Of a stretch of 64,000 nucleotides of DNA, positions 35,039-42,671 are shown piece by piece (within the stretch, counting starts at the first letter, position 1; the number at the start of each line of letters is the position of its first letter). Below the pieces are notes generated by a model. It was given only the letters and a program-made list of their open reading frames with translations. It did not search any database and was not told the origin of the DNA. A program made the translations under genes and the position numbers. The DNA is from Imperialibacter sp040222815 (lineage in GTDB: Bacteria > Bacteroidota > Bacteroidia > Cytophagales > Cyclobacteriaceae). The stretch lies in the NCBI RefSeq assembly GCF_040222815.1, contig NZ_JAVKCH010000019.1, forward strand, positions 372,001-436,000. The letters run 5' to 3'.

Positions 35039-36904
35039 TCACTTGTTTGGCGGGGTCTTCAAAAGCCTCTTCTTGTCGAGGTCGGTCAGAATATACCCTA
35101 CGACTTTCTTTGTGAGCACTTTTGCCAGCTTTCCGACGGTAACGGCAAATACTCCATTGATACCGACTCCGGTGGCCCAGGCCCCCAGCCTTCTGAACCA
35201 GTTACTTTTGTAGTGGTTTTCCAGCCACTTGTCCGCCGTGGCATGTGCCATCGTTGGCTTAGGGTCGGCGGTTCTGTTTTTCGCCAGCTTCAGTAGTGTC
35301 AGCACCCTTTTTTGCATTTTCGACTCCAGATCAAAAAGCACCCCGGGATCATATTGTGGCCTTTCCGAAACATCGTAGTGGAAACGTTGAATACCAGGGT
35401 TAGCAAGATTGTCGAGAACGATGTTGAGATCAGGAATAATGGGAAGGTGCTTCACTCCCCCGATGGTCACCTCGTACTTTTTAACACTTTCTTTCGTCCA
35501 GCCTTCATGAATAGGGTGCTTGTTGCCCTCTGTATATGGCTTACTGAACCAGTACCTGAAAAAATTCCGAGCGTTGTTTCGGCCGAGAAAAAAATCGTGC
35601 ACTCTGAAGTTGACGTCAAGAAAACCTCCAAAGGCATTAAACGAAGCAGAAGCGATGGGATATTCCTCTTCTGTGGTCTTTTTTCCGTTCTCATCGGTGT
35701 AGTAACGCTTTGGAAAAATAACTCCCCGCTGATAGTCGCCGTTGAACTGATCAATCACCTCACTTCTTTTAACCTTCGACTGGTCCCACAGGGTGCCTAT
35801 AATTTGGGGAACCACACCGATAAGATCGCCGGGTATCTTGTATTTCGGCGCACTGTCGAGCCGGTCAGGAAAAGGATCGATCATCACCAGCCCATAGTCT
35901 TCTGTGTTAGATTTTTGCTTGAGAATGCTCGCTACCTCCTTGTAGGGCTCGTTGTTAATAGCGCCGCCATCCACGCCCACCGATTCGAAGCCGTCATCGA
36001 GGCCATTGATCGTAATCAGATTGTCGTCGTCGGGGTTTTCAGTGCCAAAATCTCCGTAAATAATACGCTTCACTACAGCCTTGATGTACTCCTTTTTGAA
36101 CTGTGTGTTGTCAAACCTTCTATATTTTAAGCCGATAGGGAAGGCACCAGTGGCGATGGTTGACAGCTGCATTTGACGGGCGTAGCTATCGGTATACGGA
36201 TTGAGCCACATATACGCATCTTCGTCTACAGGCTGCCCTCCATGGAGCTTAAAATGCGACACTAAAAAATGCTCGAATGTGGTATGCGTTGGGCCATGCT
36301 TTCTTCCTTTTGTGGTGGCAAAGTCTACTTCAAGAGGGATGCCACGGAGGAGCGTATGGGAAAGTAGCACCTCCAGATCTTTAGAGAAATAAGGAGCCAA
36401 TCCATTCACCTGTGTAGGAAGCATTCTGCCTTCGGCGAAGGTAAATGCCTTGCTGGCGATGGCATCAATCACCTTGGAATTGAAAAGCGACGAAATATGT
36501 GCGTCGCTGCCTTCGAGATCATCGGTGTCCCAAATCTTCTCAAAAGTAAGCCGTGTGTCATCATTAAGGTGCACCCAGCTGTCGTAAAGCACATTGAACG
36601 ACTGCATGGGGTTGGCGGGCACCTTTTTTACCGGGTTCACCTGGCCTTCCAGCGCATAAAGCGACGTCATGATCGTGGCCATGCCGCCTGCCGACGCACC
36701 CCCCATGGCGTCGATCACTACGTTGTGTTGTGGAATGAGCTCTTTTGGAATACCTTCTACCTTACCTTCTTTCGCTCGTTGCCAAAGATCCAGTATTTCT
36801 ATGAGGTAGTCGATAACGCCAGCTGTATAGCAGCCTGCCGACACAGCGCCGGCCATAGTGAGACCCAGGTGAAAAGTAGGTTGGGAAGTGGTTTTTTGAG
36901 CCAT
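35039..36904 (-). CDS. Patatin-like phospholipase family protein
   Basis: 621 residues. The oxyanion loop GAVSAGCYTAGV near residue 20, the nucleophile elbow GASAGGM near residue 73 and the VDGGAINNEP segment with the catalytic Asp form the Ser-Asp dyad of patatins. There is no signal peptide, so it is probably cytoplasmic or membrane-associated. It is longer than typical bacterial patatins (about 300 residues); the C-terminal 300 residues are not recognised. The small membrane gene and an 81-residue gene lie just upstream on the same strand. Lipid hydrolase activity is inferred. Confidence 0.85.
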   Translation of the reverse strand: MAQKTTSQPTFHLGLTMAGAVSAGCYTAGVIDYLIEILDLWQRAKEGKVEGIPKELIPQHNVVIDAMGGASAGGMATIMTSLYALEGQVNPVKKVPANPMQSFNVLYDSWVHLNDDTRLTFEKIWDTDDLEGSDAHISSLFNSKVIDAIASKAFTFAEGRMLPTQVNGLAPYFSKDLEVLLSHTLLRGIPLEVDFATTKGRKHGPTHTTFEHFLVSHFKLHGGQPVDEDAYMWLNPYTDSYARQMQLSTIATGAFPIGLKYRRFDNTQFKKEYIKAVVKRIIYGDFGTENPDDDNLITINGLDDGFESVGVDGGAINNEPYKEVASILKQKSNTEDYGLVMIDPFPDRLDSAPKYKIPGDLIGVVPQIIGTLWDQSKVKRSEVIDQFNGDYQRGVIFPKRYYTDENGKKTTEEEYPIASASFNAFGGFLDVNFRVHDFFLGRNNARNFFRYWFSKPYTEGNKHPIHEGWTKESVKKYEVTIGGVKHLPIIPDLNIVLDNLANPGIQRFHYDVSERPQYDPGVLFDLESKMQKRVLTLLKLAKNRTADPKPTMAHATADKWLENHYKSNWFRRLGAWATGVGINGVFAVTVGKLAKVLTKKVVGYILTDLDKKRLLKTPPNK

Positions 36905-36965
36905 GGAGAGATTGAATTAGAGGTTAAAAAATAGCTAGTGAGGCGCAATGGTGAGTAGGTTCAGG

Positions 36966-37685
36966 TCATTCCAGAGGTGCTGACTGGCTTTTCATAATAT
37001 GGTTAAAAGTATCACGGCCAACATTTCTATAGAGGTATTGCAGGGCTTCATTGACTGATTTCATGGCCGACATCTCCGTCATCATAATATCGAGCTGCCG
37101 TTGCTTTTCCTCTGACTGCCAATCGAGGTTGTCCCGCAGGTACAAATAGGCCAACCGGGCAATTTCCTTCACATCAGCCTGCTGTTCCATTGCACTAATG
37201 ATCTCATTAAAGTAGTTGAGCTCCCTGGAGCGGATTTCATTGGTGAATGACTGCCTGACGTTAGGGAAAATGAAAGCCAGCAGGTCCGACACCTTGATGT
37301 GGTTTTCGGCACTTTTGGCGTACTTACTGATGGGCATGTCTAAAAAGCCCTTCGACGTAAAGCCAATTAAAAGCGATGTCATCATCACTGCTCCAAATGT
37401 TGCAATGCCAGCCTCCATGGGGGTGTCTAGAAATATTGCTGTTTCAAAATCCGGGAGGTAGTCAGGCTGCACCACTTTTGAATAGGAAAGCAGCATGAGA
37501 AACACAGCGCTGACCAGGCCGTAGACAGCACAGTATTTTCTTAGCCTGCGAGTGCCCCTGAGGTAATAGTAGTAATCGCCATACTCGCTGCTGAGCTCAA
37601 TTGATTTTGCCAGATAGCCCCCAAAGAAGGCGCCCATGCAGCCAAGGATTAAGAAAGCGTAGCTTGGAATTAAAAAATTTGACAT
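36966..37685 (-). CDS. Membrane protein of unknown function
   Basis: 239 residues from the ATG at 37685 (earlier in-frame starts at 37709 and 37736 overlap the upstream gene). Four hydrophobic segments at about 3-24, 46-66, 88-108 and 112-125 are followed by a helical cytoplasmic tail. No family recognised. It lies seven bases after the 81-residue gene and 61 bases before the patatin gene on the same strand. Confidence 0.75.
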   Translation of the reverse strand: MSNFLIPSYAFLILGCMGAFFGGYLAKSIELSSEYGDYYYYLRGTRRLRKYCAVYGLVSAVFLMLLSYSKVVQPDYLPDFETAIFLDTPMEAGIATFGAVMMTSLLIGFTSKGFLDMPISKYAKSAENHIKVSDLLAFIFPNVRQSFTNEIRSRELNYFNEIISAMEQQADVKEIARLAYLYLRDNLDWQSEEKQRQLDIMMTEMSAMKSVNEALQYLYRNVGRDTFNHIMKSQSAPLE

Positions 37686-37692
37686 AGCATTT

Positions 37693-37938
37693 TCATTTAA
37701 AATAGTCATCAAAATCTCGCACCTTAAACGGCCCATCGCCGTGTTTCTTGATCGTTACTTGCTTTTCCACCCGCTCAATCTTTAGGCTTTTTTCAAGCTC
37801 GGAAAGTGCACTTTTCACCTGCGTTTCCAGTCGGGGGAAGACATCAAAAATCTCCTTCTCCTTCATAGACCCCTTGGCTGCCTGAAGTTTTTCAAATACT
37901 TCAAGGGTTAGCGATTTTTTGTTCCAGTCTGAATTCAT
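37693..37938 (-). CDS. Small helical protein, 81 residues
   Basis: A lysine- and glutamate-rich protein whose middle (KEKEIFDVFPRLETQVKSAL) looks helical, perhaps a small winged-helix-like or adaptor protein. It ends in DFDDYFK. It heads a possible three-gene unit with the membrane protein and the patatin. No function assigned. Confidence 0.6.
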   Translation of the reverse strand: MNSDWNKKSLTLEVFEKLQAAKGSMKEKEIFDVFPRLETQVKSALSELEKSLKIERVEKQVTIKKHGDGPFKVRDFDDYFK

Positions 37939-38252
37939 AGTTGTCTTTTTGTGAGTGAATGATAGCCGCTTTCACCAGACGGCGTTAGTGAAACTCAGAA
38001 TAAGTAAGGCGGAGAGTATCGTCGGCGATTGCGATTGCTTAGCCTAATTTTACTGTTATAACGCCAACTAATTTGGTGATTATTCAAATGGATGTCAATA
38101 CCAAAATATGAGTATTTGTCTGTTAATGAACACATTAATGCTTCTGATGGTGTTTTTTTGATGACATCGAGCCCCTTCATCCAAATTGACGATGTTACGA
38201 TGCCGTCTTTTTGAGTGAGAGCAAGCAGACTACTCAGTGCTCAACAAAAGCC

Positions 38253-38350
38253 AGTCTCATCAGGGACGACATGGCGGTAACCCCATCCCGATAGCTATCG
38301 GGAGGAGGAGTGAAAAAGAGCGAGGGCCGTAGGTACGGTATATAGAAGCG
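38253..38350. repeat. Dispersed repeat R1, copy c
   Basis: AGTCTCATCAGGGACGACAT, GGCGGTAAC and GGCCGTAGGTACGGTATATA match copies a and b. Inside it is the perfect palindrome CCCGATAGCTATCGGG at 38287-38302. The rest of 37939-38506 shows no convincing gene. Confidence 0.7.
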
Positions 38351-38506
38351 CCACCTGGCGCAATAGAAGTGGGAACGATGCTTTGCCAACCCGAGCCACT
38401 CGGAGTAGAAGCGCCATTCGGCCATCAATTCAGCTGGATCTCAATTAAATACAGAATAATGAGTATTGACCTTGAAAGGAACTCCCAGTATCTTAAAGGT
38501 AAAAAA

Positions 38507-40066
38507 ATGAAACCAGCGCTAATCTATTTATTTTTTCTTTTGCTTCTGCCGCTGCTTTCTCCCGGACAGAAAGTGTATGTAGTGGACTCGCTCACAAAAA
38601 CTGTAAAGGGACAGCTGCCATTTGATGAACCTTTTATTTTGAAAGTACAAGACAAGCACCAGTCAATCGAGAAGGTGTTGCTATATCGACTATATTATAA
38701 AAAAGGCGAACTAACCGACGAAAAGAATCCCCTAATTCAAATAAAACCCCAGACCATTGAGCCCTTTTACCAGAAAGAGGCCAGACATTTTGAAAATTAT
38801 GCCTTCCTGGATATTGAAGCGCTTCCTCCAGACCTGACACTGGAGGTCAGATTGATACATAAGTTCAGGAAAGCCCCCCTCATGGAGCTTTATGGCGTTT
38901 TTAATGAATTCAAGAGTGGTGAGGACGATAAGGCATACAAAAAGTTGAATGTCCTTCTTACAAAATTACAGCCCACCTTTAAGGACGTCCCTGTCACATC
39001 ATTTGGATCAACGTGGATAACTGACGCCAACCGGGAAGTGGGCCAACTGAACCTTTCGCCTGAAGTAAGAGGTCAGGAGTTGCTCAAGGCCTATCACAAA
39101 GCAATCAAGGACTTCTACAGTGCCAATATTGCACCCGCATTCAATTCTTTATATTCCGCCACTTTTTCGCCAGCTGTTAGCCACCTGAATAAAAGCAATC
39201 TTGCTATCCTTGAAAAAGACGCCGCTGTCAGTAAGCTTAGCCCCGAGCTGGTGGCATTGCTCTGGAGTCTTTTGGATGCGGGCAAGCTTCAAGGTGTTTA
39301 CTTGGGCAGCTATGGACCTATCAATAGCGCCGGTGTGCAGCCTGCCAAAATTTACGAACTAGAAAAGCGTATAGGAAACCTCTCCAGCTCCCTGAAATAT
39401 TTCAACGAGCTGAGGGCGATGGCTGATTGGTTGCAGTTGAGGGACAACGTCAACACCTCAGTGTATACCGGCCTGCTCACTGATTTACGGGCGATCATTG
39501 TGCAGCTGACATCCAACAGAATGTTTTTGTCCGACCTCAACGATCAACTGATGGAAAAGCTGGACTCAAGCGACCAGATCCGCTATACCACCTGGTTTTC
39601 TGGCACCAATGAAGTGCTAAGCTTGAAAACAAGAGGCACCTATTTCATTATTCCGGAAATAGGCTTGGTAAGCATCTTTGCCAATGGCACCAATACCGAC
39701 CAGCTATTTGTCCGCCCCACATTTGGTGTATCTTTCTACCTGAGGCAAGTCAACAAGGAGATTCCCTATAAGCACCTGAAAAACCAATTTTTGCACCGCT
39801 TTTCATTTAGTCTTGCGCTTTCTGCCATTGAAATAACAGATGATCAGTATAGCGATTTCTATAGCAAAATGTCATTACTGGGAGGTGCCAACTATAAACT
39901 GACTCGTTCACTCTCATTCACCACCGGTATGGCCTTGCTCAACAAGAAAAACCCAATTCCTCTCATTATCGACAACGACCTGGTATTGCGATACTATGCA
40001 GGTATTAGCCTCGATGTGGATTTTGGCGCACAACTTTCGAAACTAACAGGAAAATTCGGTCTCTGA
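38507..40066 (+). CDS. Secreted protein of unknown function
   Basis: 519 residues from the ATG at 38507, which is followed by a clear signal peptide (MKPALIYLFFLLLLPLLSPG). Longer frames reach back to 38369 but would bury it. The middle is helical. The last 110 residues show alternating beta-like segments (FRPTFGVSFYLRQ-like, FSFSLALSAIEI, LTRSLSFTTGMALL, LRYYAGISLDVDFGA), suggestive of a small outer-membrane barrel. The next gene's ATG overlaps its stop (TGATG), so it heads a tight three-gene operon. Confidence 0.78.
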   Translation: MKPALIYLFFLLLLPLLSPGQKVYVVDSLTKTVKGQLPFDEPFILKVQDKHQSIEKVLLYRLYYKKGELTDEKNPLIQIKPQTIEPFYQKEARHFENYAFLDIEALPPDLTLEVRLIHKFRKAPLMELYGVFNEFKSGEDDKAYKKLNVLLTKLQPTFKDVPVTSFGSTWITDANREVGQLNLSPEVRGQELLKAYHKAIKDFYSANIAPAFNSLYSATFSPAVSHLNKSNLAILEKDAAVSKLSPELVALLWSLLDAGKLQGVYLGSYGPINSAGVQPAKIYELEKRIGNLSSSLKYFNELRAMADWLQLRDNVNTSVYTGLLTDLRAIIVQLTSNRMFLSDLNDQLMEKLDSSDQIRYTTWFSGTNEVLSLKTRGTYFIIPEIGLVSIFANGTNTDQLFVRPTFGVSFYLRQVNKEIPYKHLKNQFLHRFSFSLALSAIEITDDQYSDFYSKMSLLGGANYKLTRSLSFTTGMALLNKKNPIPLIIDNDLVLRYYAGISLDVDFGAQLSKLTGKFGL

Positions 40067-40821
40067 TGAAAAAGAATATATACTACCCCATGATGTTATT
40101 TTGCGTGCTCGCCACCGCTTGTGTTGAGGACGAGGCACCAGCCATCAGTGACGTCATCACCATGAAGCTCTCAAAGTCGGAGGTGAAGGCCGATGGGTCA
40201 TCCACCGTAAAAGTTACTCTTGAGCTAAATGCCGATACCGATCCCACACTGCGAACGGCAGTGGTAAAGTCCACCGGAGGCAGCTTTGTCGATGGTGAGG
40301 GAACCAAGATTTCTACGAAGGCCATCAAGAGAAATGAAAAAGTACTGGCAGAGGTATTCTGGCGGGCGCCAGCGTCATCAGGCAAAGTGGGCATTTGGGC
40401 CGAACCTGAGCTGCCTGAGTTTGGAGGGCTTTACGTGGTAAGCGACACCATCGCCGTGGTTGCTTCTCCTCCCAAAACTATTTCTCTAACGGCCGATGCT
40501 TTCAGCGTTTATACCAACTTTGATAGTGAGCTAAGCTTATCGGGCCGGATGCGCAACGAAGAGGGCAACGGGGTGAACAAGGGCACAAAAGTGCAGTTGA
40601 TGGACTACTTCGAAGACTTCGGCGGCAGTCCGGGTGGTTCGTTCAGGGCGGAGTCGCTCAGCAGTGACGGAGAGTCAAAAGTCTCTGCCATCTATTCCCC
40701 CGGGGCTATTTCGCCCGATCAGTATATATGGCTGGTGGCTACCGCCCTTGACGCTGCCGGCAACGAGCTTGAAAATGTAAAAGACTCGCTAAAAGTATAT
40801 GTAAAGCTAAAAACTGAATGA
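40066..40821 (+). CDS. Ig-like lipoprotein of unknown function
   Basis: 251 residues with a lipobox (CVLATAC). The mature part looks like two Ig/invasin-type beta domains (LSKSEVKADGSSTVKVTLEL; TISLTADAFSVYTN). It is probably an outer-membrane lipoprotein. Its start overlaps the preceding gene and its stop overlaps the next by four bases, so all three are likely translated together. Confidence 0.8.
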   Translation: MKKNIYYPMMLFCVLATACVEDEAPAISDVITMKLSKSEVKADGSSTVKVTLELNADTDPTLRTAVVKSTGGSFVDGEGTKISTKAIKRNEKVLAEVFWRAPASSGKVGIWAEPELPEFGGLYVVSDTIAVVASPPKTISLTADAFSVYTNFDSELSLSGRMRNEEGNGVNKGTKVQLMDYFEDFGGSPGGSFRAESLSSDGESKVSAIYSPGAISPDQYIWLVATALDAAGNELENVKDSLKVYVKLKTE

Positions 40822-41009
40822 CCATGAACATGGAAGAGCTAATCAAGGATTACAAAAAACTACTGGAAAAGCATGGTATCAGCAGCGTAGCTGTGGTACA
40901 ATCCAGAAAAAAGCAAGCAGGAGCCACTGCAGCGGTTGAATGCCCGGAAGGCCAAAAAAAGGTAAGGGTGGTGGGGCCTGACGGCAAGGTAACCTATGTG
41001 TGCATGTGA
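40818..41009 (+). CDS. 63-residue protein ending the envelope operon
   Basis: A short protein with a helical start (MEELIKDYKKLLEKHG) and a C-terminal part with two cysteines in ECPEGQKKVRVVGPDGKVTY-VCM. There is no signal peptide. The ATG overlaps the lipoprotein stop. The Cys pair could bind metal or form a disulfide. Function unknown. Confidence 0.65.
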   Translation: MTMNMEELIKDYKKLLEKHGISSVAVVQSRKKQAGATAAVECPEGQKKVRVVGPDGKVTYVCM

Positions 41010-41385
41010 GGTTATTGGGCGGCAATGCGCAGAATGTCGTCGGCATGCGTCGGGGCCATCTGTCTCATAGACTATTAACTGCGAATCCGTTCCAATGCCC
41101 TGGCGAAAATCTTGGGGAGGGGCTGATCTTGCAACGAAGGCCTCTGTTAAGTTTTTAATATTTTGTATTTTCATTTCAAATTCGGAAATGCCCGGTTGAT
41201 AAGCAATTGATCGAACCCATTATTCTGGCCCTGGTTCGATTAAGAAGAGACGCTATTTTTATGTAAATGTACCCATTGGAATAGGGCGGTTTGTCCTGGG
41301 TAAACACACCGAACCAACACCATTCTGTTAGCCTGTTGCAGGTGTGCGTTCGTTTGCAAATTGATAACCTAAAACCACCACAGCT
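41010..41385. other. Intergenic region, no feature found
   Basis: These 376 bases separate two rightward genes. I see no gene, strong hairpin or promoter that I can support; CGTTTG at 41351-41356 might belong to a -7 box for the next gene but its first two bases do not fit TAnnTTTG. Confidence 0.4.
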
Positions 41386-42393
41386 ATGAAATTGTCACAA
41401 CTGTTTACACGTGCCTTGCTGCCCTTGCTGCTAATCGGCTGTGCAAGCCCCAGAATGCAGAGAGATGTGAGCGAGGCGCATGCGAAAGACCTCCGATTCC
41501 TCATGGAGAACGATTCCATTCGTTTGATTGAGCTTGATGCTGCTAAAACTGAAAAAGCGTCGATTGAGACCATGCTTTTAGCCACTGAAGCGGAATTAGA
41601 CGAGGCAAGGGCAATGATGGAGCGCTTTAGAAATGAATTGGCAGAACCAATAGTTGCCGGCAACCCAATAGATGAGGTGTATGATTCCCTGCTGGCTGTT
41701 TCCAGGCTCTACCGGCAGCGATACGTGGTGGCTAATGGCGAAATTAGCAGGCAGGAGCAATACCTGGCAGACACACTGGCTGCCAGGCAAATGGGCCTTA
41801 GACAGCAGATCAGCGAATTAAGCGAGGTGGAATTTGATGGAGAGCTATTGGTGAATTGCCCTTCGACAATGCTGGAGACAGTGCCAGAAACTATTACTGC
41901 CGTAGTGAGCAAGGTATTAAACCGTCAGGAGATAATTGGGGCCATTGCGACGGCTCAAAATATTACTATCGATGAATCGGCTGACAATACCACTGCCTTT
42001 AGGGTCGTGCTCACAGACAAAATTCGCCTCTCCGTTGAGTTCGATCCGGCTGATTTCGAATTATTGAGTGGGGCCAAAAGCTTTGAGCGAACGCTCTCTG
42101 AGGGCAGGGAAGAGTGGTTTGATTGGTACATCAAGCCGCTGCGCCCCGGTTCCAATAAGCAGCTGGTGTTTGTGCTGGAGAATCTCGGCAGCAACGGGGA
42201 ATGGCTACAGAGAATCCCCGCTCAGCGCAGAGAGATAGAGGTGGGCGTAAAGGCCAGTAGCTTTTTCGTTAACATATGGGTGTTTATAAGAGAGAACCCG
42301 GAATGGGCTTTGACATCCATTATCATCCCCATTGTTACCTTCCTGGTGGGATGGTGGAAAGGTCGGAAGAAGAAGAAAGAAGCGCCGGTATAA
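41386..42393 (+). CDS. Lipoprotein with coiled coil and C-terminal membrane segment
   Basis: 335 residues. The N-terminus has a lipobox (LLLIGCAS), then a coiled-coil stretch (about 25-90) and a predicted beta-rich middle. Near the C-terminus is a hydrophobic helix (LTSIIIPIVTFLVGWW) followed by a basic tail RKKKK. A lipid anchor at one end and an inner-membrane helix at the other is unusual and might bridge membranes, or the lipobox could be fortuitous. No family recognised. It is followed by a hairpin shared with the convergent operon. Confidence 0.75.
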   Translation: MKLSQLFTRALLPLLLIGCASPRMQRDVSEAHAKDLRFLMENDSIRLIELDAAKTEKASIETMLLATEAELDEARAMMERFRNELAEPIVAGNPIDEVYDSLLAVSRLYRQRYVVANGEISRQEQYLADTLAARQMGLRQQISELSEVEFDGELLVNCPSTMLETVPETITAVVSKVLNRQEIIGAIATAQNITIDESADNTTAFRVVLTDKIRLSVEFDPADFELLSGAKSFERTLSEGREEWFDWYIKPLRPGSNKQLVFVLENLGSNGEWLQRIPAQRREIEVGVKASSFFVNIWVFIRENPEWALTSIIIPIVTFLVGWWKGRKKKKEAPV

Positions 42394-42427
42394 GTACTCC
42401 CTGTACGTCGGCGTACGTCGGAGCCCA

Positions 42428-42459
42428 ACAAAAAAAATCCCGCATTCTCATGCGGGATT
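42428..42459 (-). terminator. Terminator of the MazG-ATPase-59aa operon
   Basis: Perfect 9-bp arms AATCCCGCA and TGCGGGATT enclose a 6-base loop. On the minus strand a run of eight or more T follows, which is a strong intrinsic terminator. On the plus strand the following sequence is less U-rich, though it may also stop the lipoprotein gene transcript. Confidence 0.85.
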
Positions 42460-42491
42460 CTAGGTTGGGTTTTTACACCCTAGGGCACGTA

Positions 42492-42671
42492 TCATACATC
42501 GTCAGATTCGTTCGACAAAAGGGCACTTGATAGCTCAGTATACTTGGTATACCTTACTGTACCCATATTTTCCCTCATCTCTGCGCTGGGCAAAAAGCTG
42601 ATCTTGTTGCGCTTGATGCTGTAGTTACCAACCTCATCAGGCGTGTCGTAGCCTTTGCTGCTGATTTTCAT
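42492..42671 (-). CDS. 59-residue protein, third gene of defence-like operon
   Basis: The ATG at 42671 follows the stop of the ATPase fusion gene directly (TGA-ATG), and the frame ends just before the operon terminator. The product (MKISSKGYDTPDEVGNYSIK start, acidic end SNESDDV) has no known motif. Position between a coupled stop and a terminator argues that it is a real gene. It may be a partner or regulator of the large protein. Confidence 0.6.
   Translation of the reverse strand: MKISSKGYDTPDEVGNYSIKRNKISFLPSAEMRENMGTVRYTKYTELSSALLSNESDDV

Noticed and set aside
35312..36130. 272-residue plus-strand frame
   Set aside because: Antisense to the patatin-like gene; no domain or signal and the patatin frame has strong motifs.
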